DNA from: Clostridiaceae bacterium
Lineage (GTDB): Bacteria; Bacillota; Clostridia; Oscillospirales; Acutalibacteraceae
DNA length: 32,383 nt
Assembly: GCA_016292785.1 (NCBI GenBank)
Contig: JAEDFL010000021.1
Location: 1-32,383, forward strand
Direction of reading: 5' to 3'
Of the stretch, positions 1-8,500 are shown piece after piece; positions within the stretch are counted from its first letter, which is position 1; the number at the start of each line of letters is the position of its first letter. Both the position numbers and the translations under genes were made by a program. The notes below the pieces were generated by a model. The model saw only the letters and a program-made list of their open reading frames with translations. It was not told the origin of the DNA and did not search any database.

Positions 1-26
1 ATATTACGGGCTTTTTCGCGTTTCGG

Positions 27-1574
27 TCAATCTAAGGGCTTCATTGTGGGGAACAACAAAACATCTCTGATGGAAGGGCTGTTTGTCAGAAGCATTACAA
101 GACGGTCGATACCGTAGCCGATACCGCCTGTCGGAGGCATACCGTATTCCATAGCCGTGAGGAAATCCTCGTCGGTATGGTTAGCTTCCTCGTCGCCTGC
201 CGCAGCAGCCGCATCCTGAGCCTTGAAACGCTCACGCTGATCAATGGGATCGTTCAGCTCGGAATAAGCGTTGCACATCTCCCAAGTGTTGATGTAAAGC
301 TCAAAACGCTCAACCTGATCCGGTCTTGACGGCTTTCTCTTGGTGAGCGGAGAAATGTCAACGGGATGATCCATAATAAATGTCGGCTGAATGAGCTTGT
401 CCTCGCAGAACTCCTCAAAGAAAAGGTTGAGAATATCGCCCTTGGTGTGTCTTTCCTCAAACTCGACGTTGTGTTCCTTTGCAAGCTTCTTAGCCTCTGC
501 ATCGTCCTTGACAGCGTCAAAATCAACGCCTGCATACTTTTTAACGGCGTCGGTCATCGTCAATCTCTCGAACGGCTTGCCGAGGTCGATCTCCTTGTCG
601 CCGTAAGTGATAACGGTTGAGCCGCAGACCTCGGTTGCAAGATATCTGAACATATTCTCGGTCAGATCCATCATTCCGTGATAGTCGGTGTAAGCCTGAT
701 AAAGCTCCATGAGGGTAAATTCGGGATTGTGTCTTGTGTCCATACCCTCGTTACGGAATACTCTGCCGATCTCGTAAACACGCTCCATACCGCCTATGAT
801 AAGTCGCTTGAGGTAAAGCTCAAGAGAAATACGGAGCTTGAAATCCTCATTGAGAGAATTGTGGTGAGTGACAAACGGTCTTGCCGCCGCACCGCCTGCA
901 TTTGAAACAAGCATCGGGGTTTCAACCTCGATGAAATTCTGAGCGTCGAGGAAGTTTCTGATCTTTTTCAAGATGAGCGAACGCTTGTAAAAAGTCGTTT
1001 TAACATCGGGATTAACAATAAGGTCAAGATAACGCTGACGGTATCTTGTGTCGGTGTCCTTGAGACCGTGGAACTTTTCAGGAAGCGGAAGAAGCGATTT
1101 TGAAAGAAGTCTGACGGACTGAGCATGGACAGAAATCTGTCCCCTGCGTGTTCTGAAAACATAGCCCTTGACCTCGATAATATCGCCGATATCCCATTTC
1201 TTAAACTCGGCAAACTCTTCCTCGCCGATATCGTTCATTCTGACATATACCTGCATACGGCCTGCACGGTCTGTAATGTCAACGAAATTCGCCTTACCCA
1301 TATCTCTCCAGGTCATAATTCTGCCGCAGAGAGAGACATTCTCGATCTTGACCTGCTCAGGTCTCTGATCCTCGGGCAGCTCGGCTGTTTCAGCCTCAAG
1401 CTTTTCAAAAGCCTCTGTAACCTCAACGCTGGTTGCCGACTGATCGGCAGTTGTTATTTGAAAAGGGTCTTTGCCTGCCGCCTGAAGCGCTTCAAGCTTA
1501 TCGACTCTGATCTTTCTGAGTTCATTAGCGTCCTTTTCCGTTTCAACAACGGGGACATTTTTTTCTTCTGCCAT
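27..1574 (-). CDS. lysS: Lysyl-tRNA synthetase, class II
   Basis: This enzyme charges tRNA-Lys with lysine in the cytoplasm. The 515-residue product has the normal length for the bacterial class II enzyme. An N-terminal OB-fold anticodon-binding domain (with GRIMTWRDMGKANFVDI) is followed by the catalytic domain. Class II motif 2 is visible as RVFRNEGMDTRHNPEF, and motif 3 near the C-terminus as GIGYGIDRLVMLLT. An in-frame ATG lies 18 nt further upstream at 1592, but it overlaps the Shine-Dalgarno GGAGAG. That SD sits 6 nt before the second ATG (protein MAEEKN), so I place the start at 1574. The gene follows greA with a 74 nt gap and no visible promoter of its own, so the two are probably cotranscribed. 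The stop is TGA. Confidence 0.97.
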   Translation of the reverse strand: MAEEKNVPVVETEKDANELRKIRVDKLEALQAAGKDPFQITTADQSATSVEVTEAFEKLEAETAELPEDQRPEQVKIENVSLCGRIMTWRDMGKANFVDITDRAGRMQVYVRMNDIGEEEFAEFKKWDIGDIIEVKGYVFRTRRGQISVHAQSVRLLSKSLLPLPEKFHGLKDTDTRYRQRYLDLIVNPDVKTTFYKRSLILKKIRNFLDAQNFIEVETPMLVSNAGGAAARPFVTHHNSLNEDFKLRISLELYLKRLIIGGMERVYEIGRVFRNEGMDTRHNPEFTLMELYQAYTDYHGMMDLTENMFRYLATEVCGSTVITYGDKEIDLGKPFERLTMTDAVKKYAGVDFDAVKDDAEAKKLAKEHNVEFEERHTKGDILNLFFEEFCEDKLIQPTFIMDHPVDISPLTKRKPSRPDQVERFELYINTWEMCNAYSELNDPIDQRERFKAQDAAAAAGDEEANHTDEDFLTAMEYGMPPTGGIGYGIDRLVMLLTNSPSIRDVLLFPTMKPLD

Positions 1575-1617
1575 ATTCAACTCTCCATTCACAGAAAAAT
1601 GTATTAACAGTCAAAGC

Positions 1618-1641
1618 GGGCGTAAGGCAAAGCCTGCGCCC
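1618..1641 (-). other. Intercistronic hairpin between greA and lysS
   Basis: On the minus strand a compact stem forms from GGGCG and CGCCC, with an inner stem AGGC/GCCT around a 3-nt loop. It begins 7 nt after the greA stop codon. The sequence after the stem (GCTTTGACTG) lacks a good U-tract, so a full intrinsic terminator is unlikely. An RNA-stabilising or partial attenuation role is possible, because lysS downstream has no clear promoter. Confidence 0.55.
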
Positions 1642-1648
1642 GATATGT

Positions 1649-2125
1649 TTATATGGAAATTTCAAGAACCTCAAAGGAAATTGTATTTCCGTTGGGAAGC
1701 TGTACCTTCACAACATCGCCGACCTTGTTGCCGATAAGAGCCTTACCGACGGCTGACTGGTCGGAAATAATACCCTCGTCGGGGTTAGCCTGACTCTCGC
1801 CGAGGATCTTGTATTCCTCGATATCGCCGTATTCAACATCACGGATTTTTACTTTTGAACCAACATGAATAGCTTCGGTTGAAATCGTACTTTCATCGAG
1901 GATCCTTGCGTTCTTCATTTCGTTTTCAAGCTGAGCGATCTTAGCTTCCATCTTCGCCTGGTCGTTCAACGCCTCATCATATTCACTGTTTTCTGAAAGA
2001 TCTCCGAATGATCTGGCCTCTTTAATTCTTTCGGCTATCTCGTCTCTTCCGGCTGTTTTAAGATATTCCAGCTCATCATTTTTCTTTTTGTAAGCTTCAG
2101 CAGTAAGCAAGATTTCCTGTGCCAT
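1649..2125 (-). CDS. greA: Transcription elongation factor GreA
   Basis: GreA binds RNA polymerase in the secondary channel and stimulates cleavage of backtracked transcripts. The product is 158 residues, the usual length. The N-terminal half is the antiparallel coiled coil, with the family signature ARSFGDLSENSEYDEA and acidic tip residues. The C-terminal half is the FKBP-like domain, with DQSAVGKALIGNKVGDVV and LPNGNTISFEVLEI. A longer reading starts 27 nt upstream. The SD AAAGGA is properly spaced only from the ATG at 2125 (MAQEILLT), which also matches family N-termini. The gene is first in an operon with lysS. Confidence 0.96.
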   Translation of the reverse strand: MAQEILLTAEAYKKKNDELEYLKTAGRDEIAERIKEARSFGDLSENSEYDEALNDQAKMEAKIAQLENEMKNARILDESTISTEAIHVGSKVKIRDVEYGDIEEYKILGESQANPDEGIISDQSAVGKALIGNKVGDVVKVQLPNGNTISFEVLEISI

Positions 2126-2187
2126 AAATTTCATCCTTTCAAATGTATGCAATAATTCGGTATTTTGGTTCTGATACAGACAAAAGC

Positions 2188-2212
2188 CTGTACTTTAAAC
2201 ACCAAAGTACAG
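2188..2212 (-). promoter_or_regulatory. Perfect 9-bp inverted repeat at the greA transcript 5' end
   Basis: CTGTACTTT and AAAGTACAG form perfect arms around a 7-nt spacer. Relative to the predicted promoter (2223-2251), the repeat falls at about +4 to +28. It could be a stem-loop at the mRNA 5' end or a DNA operator. The sequence does not distinguish these. Confidence 0.6.
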
Positions 2213-2222
2213 CAATATGCCT

Positions 2223-2251
2223 ATTATAGTTGATTGATTGCAAAAAGTCAA
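2223..2251 (-). promoter_or_regulatory. Sigma-A promoter of greA-lysS
   Basis: TTGACT (2246-2251) and TATAAT (2223-2228) are separated by 17 bp and read on the minus strand. The predicted start near 2216 leaves a leader of about 90 nt before greA. The flanks are AT-rich. No clear terminator for the upstream rsuA gene lies in 2252-2341, only T-rich sequence. Confidence 0.85.
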
Positions 2252-2341
2252 GTTTTTTTGTTTTTTTGACTTTTACAATGCTTGTTCAAGGCTAAAGACA
2301 TAAATATAATATGCTCAAAAAAATCAAACATTCCAAAAAAT

Positions 2342-3058
2342 TTATCCGTTTTCCACAAGTTTTACCTCATCCGGAGTCAGAGGACGGAACTCGCCCTCTG
2401 AAAGATTATTATCAAGCTCAACTCCGCCCATTTTCGTGCGTTTAAGCTCTATCACTCCGTTGCCTGCGGCGGCAAACATCCTCTTGATCTGATGATATTT
2501 ACCCTCGCAGATTTTGATTTCAACAAGCGGATTTTCGCCGCTCTCCAAAACTCTGAGCTTGGCAGGCAGACACTCGGTACCGTCCTTTAAAACTATACCC
2601 TCGGCAACCGCTCTGAGCTGTTCCTCGGTTACGGCTTCGGCAAGGCGGGCTTCGTAGGTCTTTTCAATATGATTTTTCGGGGAAAGAATACGGTGGGCAA
2701 AATCTCCGTCGTCGGTGATAAGCACAAAACCCGTTGTGGTGATATCAAGCCGTCCGGCAGGGAAAAGATTTCGTCCCTTATATTCATCGGAAATCAGGTC
2801 TATAACGGTTTTATTCGTGCCGTCGTTCGTTGCACTGACAACGCCTTTCGGCTTGTTAAGCATCAGATAAACGAATTTTTCAAGCTTCATTTCTTCGCCG
2901 TTGATACTGACCGAGCAGGTTGAATCGTCAACCTTGGCTCCCCTGTCACGTACTGCAATTCCGTCAACCTTAACGGCTCCGCTTTTAATCAGTTCCTGAG
3001 CCTCTTTCCGGCTGTATTTGCCCTGAGAAGAAATCAGCTTGTCCAATCGCTGGAGCAT
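2342..3058 (-). CDS. rsuA: 16S rRNA pseudouridine synthase, RsuA family
   Basis: The 238-residue product is predicted to isomerise a uridine of small-subunit rRNA to pseudouridine (U516 in the E. coli enzyme). An S4 RNA-binding domain covers residues 1-60 (LQRLDKLISSQGKYSRKEAQ). The catalytic motif GRLDITTTGFVLITDDG follows at about residues 102-118, with the active-site Asp. The stretch EGKYHQIKRMFAAAGN and the C-terminal pattern GEFRPLTPDEV resemble RsuA more than RluB. The ATG lies 3 nt after the stop of the WG-repeat lipoprotein gene, and its SD (GAGGAA) sits inside that gene's end. Translational coupling is therefore likely. RluB-type specificity cannot be fully excluded. Confidence 0.88.
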   Translation of the reverse strand: MLQRLDKLISSQGKYSRKEAQELIKSGAVKVDGIAVRDRGAKVDDSTCSVSINGEEMKLEKFVYLMLNKPKGVVSATNDGTNKTVIDLISDEYKGRNLFPAGRLDITTTGFVLITDDGDFAHRILSPKNHIEKTYEARLAEAVTEEQLRAVAEGIVLKDGTECLPAKLRVLESGENPLVEIKICEGKYHQIKRMFAAAGNGVIELKRTKMGGVELDNNLSEGEFRPLTPDEVKLVENG

Positions 3059-3061
3059 GGC

Positions 3062-4345
3062 TTATTCCTCATCGAGGTAATCGAGGCTTACCCAACCCTC
3101 GTTACCGTCATAATATGTGTGTCCCCAGCCGTCAACAACACGGTCTACCGTAAGCTCTGTTCCGTAGCTCAGCTCTGCAAGAATATCGCTGTCCGTTCCG
3201 ATTTCCGCCCTGAATCTCAGACCTTCTGTGTTGACAATATAGTTTCCGGCTCCGCCGTTTTCATTTTCGGCAGTCGTTTCGGGTTCGGTTGTTTCTTCGG
3301 TAGTTTCTTCGGTAGTTTTCTCGGTAGTTTTTTCGGTCGGTTTAACGGTGGTCGCCTCGGTTCTCGATGTGGCGTAAGAGGAATCTCCGAAAGAAACAAG
3401 TCCCCATTTGCCGCCCTTGAGAACATAGGCTCTGCCGCCGACAACAGGCGTTGCACCGTCAAAAACAAGCTCGGTCACGGGCTTGCCCTCGTTTGTCATA
3501 ATTCCGAACTTGCCGTCCTTGGTAACCGTAACATAACCGTCATAGCTCTCGTAAGGAGTATCATCACCGCCGAAAGTGCTGTATCCCTTGACAGCATCAT
3601 AGCCGAAAGGAATGACCGTCTTTCCGTTGGAATCAATATATCCCCAGACTCCGTTTGACTTGAACGCCGCCATTCCGTTTGAGAATGAGCCTGCGCCGGA
3701 ATATATCATGCCCATTACATTTTTGCCGTTGATATAAAGTCCGTAGGTGCCGTCGCTGACAAATTTGCCGTCAACGTCCTTGACTCCTCTCACCGATTCG
3801 GGGAGAGAGGCTTTCAGCTCCTCCTCATATATATCTCCGCCGTCATTCTGGATAAATACGGCTCTATTCTCGGCGGTTACCCAAAGATACTCGTATCTCA
3901 GAGAGTTGTAGGTCTTATATGCCGGCTCGGTGGAAAAATCATTATAATTGATATAGGTCTGTACCCTTTCGCCGTCCTCATCAATAGTGACGGCAAGAAA
4001 ATCGTCCCTGTTACGGATAGCGGTGATGCTGTCATATTTCGGGGAAATAACAACTTTTCCGTTGTAGTCGATAATTCCGTACTTGCCGTTCTGCTTGATT
4101 TTGAAGCAGTCGGCATAGATGATATCATAATGTCTTGTGTTTTCATTGTAGTCAGCTCTTACAAGAGGCTCGATGCTCTCGGCCTCAATCGTCGGACCGA
4201 TTATCCATTTCGGATCGACAAGCGTACTGCTTGCAGTTGTTGTTTCTTCGGTTTCGGACTTCTTTGAAGTACATCCGTCAAAAAAGCACAAAGTCATAAC
4301 AAGGCAAATTGCAAAGGATAAAAGCCTTATGAAGTTTTTCTTCAT
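3062..4345 (-). CDS. WG-repeat lipoprotein with C-terminal SH3-like domain
   Basis: This 427-residue surface protein begins with a lipoprotein-like signal (hydrophobic residues 7-22, likely lipid-modified Cys25; the box FDGC is atypical because of Asp at -2). At least four WG (KWG) repeats follow: NGKYGIIDYNGKVVISPKYD (about 86-105), NGVWGYIDSNGKTVIPFGYD, DGKFGIMTNEGKPV and GGKWGLVSF. A Thr/Glu-rich linker at about 328-362, built from repeated TTEKTTEE-like units, looks like a wall-spanning spacer. The last 60 residues resemble a bacterial SH3 domain (NTEGLRFRAEIGTDSDI, EGWVSLDYLDEE), which often binds cell wall. The exact role is unknown. It lies between potD and rsuA with an SD (GAGAGGTG) and no obvious promoter in the 37-nt gap. 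Confidence 0.85.
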   Translation of the reverse strand: MKKNFIRLLSFAICLVMTLCFFDGCTSKKSETEETTTASSTLVDPKWIIGPTIEAESIEPLVRADYNENTRHYDIIYADCFKIKQNGKYGIIDYNGKVVISPKYDSITAIRNRDDFLAVTIDEDGERVQTYINYNDFSTEPAYKTYNSLRYEYLWVTAENRAVFIQNDGGDIYEEELKASLPESVRGVKDVDGKFVSDGTYGLYINGKNVMGMIYSGAGSFSNGMAAFKSNGVWGYIDSNGKTVIPFGYDAVKGYSTFGGDDTPYESYDGYVTVTKDGKFGIMTNEGKPVTELVFDGATPVVGGRAYVLKGGKWGLVSFGDSSYATSRTEATTVKPTEKTTEKTTEETTEETTEPETTAENENGGAGNYIVNTEGLRFRAEIGTDSDILAELSYGTELTVDRVVDGWGHTYYDGNEGWVSLDYLDEE

Positions 4346-4382
4346 CTTTTACACCTCTCTGAGATTTAAAACGTGACACAGA

Positions 4383-5582
4383 TCAATACATGCTTTCCCG
4401 TTTCTTCTTCCTGACAGTTCTGTAAATGAAATACGCAACCGAAACGGCGGCAAAGGATATCAAACCGATATAAACCGATCTGTCGTTATTTCCCTCGATC
4501 TTCAGGTTGTCCCAAAGCGTCGTCATCAGCATAAGAACCTCGGGATCGAGATTGTGGAAATATTCCGTCGGCGGAGTATGCTCCTCATCGGGATAAAGCA
4601 TCTCGTTATCCCTTAAAGAGTAATCCTCGTTTTCAAGAACAGCTTTGTTGGGAGTAGCATAACACAAATACTCGGCATTTGCAAGCGCAATATCTTCCCT
4701 GAGCAGGAAATTGATATAAAGCTCAGCCGCTTCTTTATTCTGACAGCCCTTGGGAATACAGATGGAATCGACGAAAATATTCGTTCCCTCCTTGGGATAA
4801 ACAAAGGCAAGGTCGGGGTTATTGTCAGCCATAAGAATACAGTCGCCTGCATAGTATGCGGCGATAGCCGCCTCTCCGCCCTCCATCTTGTTAAAGATAT
4901 CGTCCATAACATATGACTGGACAAGAGGCTTCTGCTCCTTGAGCTTTTCATAAGCCTTTTCCCAGTCCTCGGAATTGTTGGTATTCAGACTGACACCGCA
5001 CAAAAACTGTGCAATACCGAAAGCGTCACGGGAATTGTTGAACATAAGGATCTGTCCCTTATACTGCTCGTCCCACATAATGCTCCAGCTGTCGGGAGTT
5101 TCTTTTACCATTTTTGTGTTGTAGACAAGTCCGACCATACCGACATTGTACGGCACGGAATATTCGTTTTTAGGATCGAAATACAAATTTTTGTATTCGG
5201 GGGAAATATTGGAATAGTTCGGTATGTTGTCGAAGTTGATCTTTTCAAGAAGCTCCTCATTTATCATACGCTCGATCATATAGTCGGACGGAATAATGAT
5301 ATCATAGTTTGCTCCGCCGCCCTTGATCTTGTTATACATATTTTCATTGGAGTCGTAGGTGGTATAGTTGACCTTGATACCCGTTTCCTTTTCAAACTCC
5401 TTGTTGACGTCTGTCGTGCCTTCGGAGCCGTCCGAAATATACTCGCCCCAGTTGTAGACGTTGATCTCGGTACCTCTGAGCTTTGCGGCGTCAATCTGCT
5501 TTGCGGCAACGGAAAACGAAGCTGAACAGCTCAATGCAATGACCGACATTGAAAAGAATACGGCAAAAATCTTTTTAATCAT
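4383..5582 (-). CDS. potD: Spermidine/putrescine ABC transporter substrate-binding protein
   Basis: This is the extracellular polyamine-binding subunit of the PotABCD importer. It has 399 residues. The signal peptide at residues 1-27 ends in SVAA, compatible with signal peptidase I. The PotD-type fold starts with INVYNWGEYIS and continues through DIIIPSDYMIERM, NVGMVGLVYNTK, AAIAAYYAGDCILM and YLCYATPNKAVLEN. Most Gram-positive binding proteins are N-terminally lipidated; here the only candidate box (ALSC) is poor. Instead residues 370-387 form a hydrophobic helix followed by RTVRKKKRE, a stop-transfer pattern, so the protein appears anchored by its C-terminus. The start ATG overlaps the potC stop by 4 nt (ATGA). 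It is the last pot gene. Confidence 0.93.
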   Translation of the reverse strand: MIKKIFAVFFSMSVIALSCSASFSVAAKQIDAAKLRGTEINVYNWGEYISDGSEGTTDVNKEFEKETGIKVNYTTYDSNENMYNKIKGGGANYDIIIPSDYMIERMINEELLEKINFDNIPNYSNISPEYKNLYFDPKNEYSVPYNVGMVGLVYNTKMVKETPDSWSIMWDEQYKGQILMFNNSRDAFGIAQFLCGVSLNTNNSEDWEKAYEKLKEQKPLVQSYVMDDIFNKMEGGEAAIAAYYAGDCILMADNNPDLAFVYPKEGTNIFVDSICIPKGCQNKEAAELYINFLLREDIALANAEYLCYATPNKAVLENEDYSLRDNEMLYPDEEHTPPTEYFHNLDPEVLMLMTTLWDNLKIEGNNDRSVYIGLISFAAVSVAYFIYRTVRKKKRESMY

Positions 5583-6409
5583 TTTCCCGCACCGCCTTTC
5601 TTCGCCTTTTTAACGTCGCCCCTCGACTGGAGAACATTAACAAGAACAAGCAGTACCAGAATTACGATAAACATTATCGTTGAAAGCGCATACATATCGG
5701 GGGTAACACGCTTTTTAGTCATCGAGAATATCCTGATCGGGAGCGTCTGGAACTTTGGTCCGCTGACGAAGTAGCTGATGATAAAGTCATCGAACGAAAG
5801 AGTAAACGCCATAACAAGACCTGCCATAACTCCGGGAAGGATCGACGGCATAACCACCTTGAGGAATGCCTTGACCGGAGTGCAACCGAGATCCTGAGCC
5901 GCCTGTGCAAGGTTTGGATCGGTCTGCTTGAGCTTAGGCATAACGTTAAGAATAACATAAGGCAGGCTGAACGTGACATGGGCGATAAACAGCGTCCAAA
6001 ATCCGAGAACGCCCTTTGCTCCGAGAATTGAGCCGATAAACACAAACAGAAGCATCATAGAAACACCTGTAACGATCTCAGGGTTCATCATCGGAATGTT
6101 AGTGACCGTCATAATGCTTGTTTTGGTAAAGCCTTTTTTCATTTTGAAAATTCCGACGGCGGCAAGCGTGCCGATAACCGTAGCGGCTATAGAGGAGGTC
6201 ACGGCAAGCACAAGAGTGTTTGTCAGAGCGTTGATGGTTGCCTCGTCACGGAAAAGCTCAACATACCATTTAAAAGAAAATCCGTGAATAACGCTTGTAC
6301 TGTTCGTTCCGTTAAAGGAGAGCACGATAAGCATAAATATCGGCAGATACAGGAAAAGCACAACAAGCGCAAGGTAGATTTTTGAAGTGGGATTAAGCTT
6401 CTTATTCAT
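5579..6409 (-). CDS. potC: Spermidine/putrescine ABC transporter permease PotC
   Basis: This inner-membrane permease subunit of the polyamine importer has 276 residues and about six membrane segments. It shows the MetI-type permease loop QAAQDLGCTPVKAFLKVVMPSILPGVMAG (EAA-like loop, about residues 169-197) that contacts the ATPase PotA. The segment LSFDDFIISYFVSGPKFQTLPIRIFS is typical of PotC. The gene overlaps potB upstream and potD downstream by 4 nt each, as expected for translational coupling in one operon. Confidence 0.95.
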   Translation of the reverse strand: MNKKLNPTSKIYLALVVLFLYLPIFMLIVLSFNGTNSTSVIHGFSFKWYVELFRDEATINALTNTLVLAVTSSIAATVIGTLAAVGIFKMKKGFTKTSIMTVTNIPMMNPEIVTGVSMMLLFVFIGSILGAKGVLGFWTLFIAHVTFSLPYVILNVMPKLKQTDPNLAQAAQDLGCTPVKAFLKVVMPSILPGVMAGLVMAFTLSFDDFIISYFVSGPKFQTLPIRIFSMTKKRVTPDMYALSTIMFIVILVLLVLVNVLQSRGDVKKAKKGGAGK

Positions 6410-7233
6410 GCAACGACACCTCCCGCTTCCTCGGTATCGCCGAATTTATTCATAACAGCCATACAGATAAGTATCAGTATCATCAGCACGAACGAAAGCG
6501 CAGCACCGAAATTGAAGTTGTTGGAAACCTGGAACTGCATTTCGATAATATCACCGATGAGAGCAAAGCTTCCTCCGCCGAGCTTCTGAGAAATATAGAA
6601 AGTGCTGACGGACGGAACAAATACCATTGTTACACCCGAAACCACTCCGGAAAGAGTAGACGGAAAAATAACATCACGGATAACGTGGAATTTGTTAGCT
6701 CCGAGATCCTGCGCCGCCTCGACAAGACTGTTGTCAAGCTTAGTCATAACCGAATAGATCGGCAGAATCATATACGGCAGGAAATTATATACCATTCCCA
6801 ATATGACCGCACCGGAGGTGTTAATCATATGGAAAGGACCGATTCCGATTTTTGACAGAATATTGTTGATAACTCCCGAGTCCTCAAGCAAGGTCATCCA
6901 TGCGTAAGTCCTCAAAAGGAAGTTCATCCACATCGGAATCATAACGAGCATTACCATTGTGCTCTGCGCTCTGAGCTTCATCTTTGAAAGAATATAAGAA
7001 AGCGGATAAGCAATGATAAGGCAGATAATTGTTGCGACAATTCCAAACCAGAGCGAACGTAAAAACGTGCTTGTATAGTCGGAAAGTCTGCTGATATTTT
7101 CAAGTGTAAACGCTCCCGACTTATCGGTAAATGCGTAGTAAATAACCATAATAAGCGGAACAACAATGAAGATTGCCGACCAGACAACGTGTGGTGCGGC
7201 ACAGAGCCGCTGTGTCAGAGTGTTCTTTTTCAC
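6406..7233 (-). CDS. potB: Spermidine/putrescine ABC transporter permease PotB
   Basis: This is the second membrane permease of the polyamine importer, with 275 residues and about six membrane helices. The EAA-like loop EAAQDLGANKFHVIRDVIFPSTLSGVVSG is clear and is followed by the PotB-type VFVPSVSTFYISQKLGGGS. The start codon is GTG (7231-7233), reading MKKNTLTQRLC, with the strong SD GAGGAGG 8 nt upstream. An ATG just before it is out of frame. The gap to the potA stop is 3 nt and the SD lies inside the potA end. Confidence 0.95.
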   Translation of the reverse strand: MKKNTLTQRLCAAPHVVWSAIFIVVPLIMVIYYAFTDKSGAFTLENISRLSDYTSTFLRSLWFGIVATIICLIIAYPLSYILSKMKLRAQSTMVMLVMIPMWMNFLLRTYAWMTLLEDSGVINNILSKIGIGPFHMINTSGAVILGMVYNFLPYMILPIYSVMTKLDNSLVEAAQDLGANKFHVIRDVIFPSTLSGVVSGVTMVFVPSVSTFYISQKLGGGSFALIGDIIEMQFQVSNNFNFGAALSFVLMILILICMAVMNKFGDTEEAGGVVA

Positions 7234-7236
7234 GGC

Positions 7237-8355
7237 TCATTCCTCCTCAACGATGTCGGAAAGATGCTCCAATTCATCGCTGAAAGAGCTGTAGTCTCCG
7301 TACAGTCCCGAATACTTGGATTTTTTCATTATGTGAATTGCGTCAGGCTCAATATCAAGTCCGATACGCTTGCCGACAGGCTCATAGTCCGTCGTCTGTA
7401 TCATCCATTTAAATCCGCCGATATCGACGATGATTTCAAAATGAACGCCTTTAAATGTGACAGAAGTAACGGTTCCGTTAAGCATACCCTGATCGACGGG
7501 AACGATGTCAACATCCTCAGGTCTGACAACAACATCTACGCTCTCGCCTATTCCGAAGCCCTTGTCAAGGCACTGGAACTGTGCGCCCGAGAAAGAGCAT
7601 TTGAAATCCTCAAGCATTTTGCCGTCAAGGATATTACTCTCGCCTATGAAGTCGGCAACGAATGCGTTCTTAGGCTCATTATAAACGTCCTGGGGAGTGC
7701 CGATCTGCTGAATAACGCCGCCGTCCATGACAACAACGGTATCCGACATTGACAGAGCCTCCTCCTGATCGTGGGTGACATATATAAACGTTATGCCGAG
7801 TCTCTGCTGAATGTTTTTAAGCTCCACCTGCATATCCTTGCGAAGCTTGAGATCGAGTGCGCCGAGCGGCTCGTCAAGAAGAAGCACTCTCGGTTTGACC
7901 GCAAGAGCGCGCGCAATGGCAACACGCTGCTGCTGACCGCCCGAAAGCGAATTGATGTTACGTCGTTCAAAGCCGTTGAGATTAACAAGCTCAAGCATTT
8001 CCTTGACCGTTTCGCTTATCTCTTTCTCTTTCATCTTTTTGACGCGAAGTCCGAACGCAATGTTCTCATAAACATTCAGGTGCGGAAACAGCGCATAACG
8101 CTGAAAAATGGTGTTCACCTGTCTCTTATGAGGCGGTACACCATTGATTGTTTTATTTTCAAAAATGACTTCTCCGCTGTCAGGTTCAAGGAAACCTGCG
8201 ATTATACGCAGAGTAGTCGTTTTTCCGCAGCCCGAAGGCCCTAACAAGGTAATAAACTCCTTGTCTCGAATGTACATGCTGAGATTCTCAAGTATCTGAG
8301 CGTCTCCAAGCTTGACCGAAATGTTTTTCAGATCAATAATAACATTGTTTTTCAA
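7237..8355 (-). CDS. potA: Spermidine/putrescine ABC transporter ATP-binding protein PotA
   Basis: This cytoplasmic ATPase drives polyamine import. The 372-residue product carries Walker A GPSGCGKTT (residues 39-47), the signature LSGGQQQR, Walker B VLLLDEPLGALD and the H-loop THDQEEAL. A C-terminal TOBE-like regulatory domain from about residue 240 includes VVVRPEDVDIVP. The start codon is TTG (8353-8355), giving MKNNVIIDLKNIS, with the SD AGAGGGG 8 nt before it. The only nearby ATG is out of frame. A rare start could limit expression of the first operon gene. The promoter is at 8418-8446. Confidence 0.95.
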   Translation of the reverse strand: MKNNVIIDLKNISVKLGDAQILENLSMYIRDKEFITLLGPSGCGKTTTLRIIAGFLEPDSGEVIFENKTINGVPPHKRQVNTIFQRYALFPHLNVYENIAFGLRVKKMKEKEISETVKEMLELVNLNGFERRNINSLSGGQQQRVAIARALAVKPRVLLLDEPLGALDLKLRKDMQVELKNIQQRLGITFIYVTHDQEEALSMSDTVVVMDGGVIQQIGTPQDVYNEPKNAFVADFIGESNILDGKMLEDFKCSFSGAQFQCLDKGFGIGESVDVVVRPEDVDIVPVDQGMLNGTVTSVTFKGVHFEIIVDIGGFKWMIQTTDYEPVGKRIGLDIEPDAIHIMKKSKYSGLYGDYSSFSDELEHLSDIVEEE

Positions 8356-8388
8356 TTATGCAGCCCCTCTCTTTACCGAGTTCGGTAT

Positions 8389-8410
8389 AATATCTTTTAA
8401 GAAAGATATT
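8389..8410 (-). promoter_or_regulatory. Perfect 9-bp inverted repeat at the potA transcription start
   Basis: AATATCTTT and AAAGATATT flank a 4-nt spacer immediately downstream of the predicted -10 box, at roughly +1 to +22. It may be a 5'-terminal RNA hairpin or a repressor operator. Its position matches that of the different repeat at greA. Confidence 0.6.
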
Positions 8411-8417
8411 AAAATAT

Positions 8418-8446
8418 AATATAGTGCAGAAAGTCGCAAATGTCAA
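8418..8446 (-). promoter_or_regulatory. Sigma-A promoter of the potABCD operon
   Basis: TTGACA (8441-8446) is a perfect -35 and TATATT (8418-8423) a good -10, with a 17-bp spacer on the minus strand. The leader to the potA TTG start is about 55 nt. Confidence 0.85.
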
Positions 8447-8500
8447 CAATTTTTTACATTTTTTCATAGAAAAATCATTGATTTTTTTGTTTGGTTTTAG

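Noticed and set aside
1..26. End of another gene or a terminator at the left edge.
   Set aside because: Only 26 bases precede the lysS stop; a partial GC-containing stem may begin here but cannot be judged.
3119..3658. A 179-codon plus-strand frame rich in Phe, Gly and Ser.
   Set aside because: The odd composition is the reverse reading of the Thr/Glu linker and WG repeats of the lipoprotein gene.
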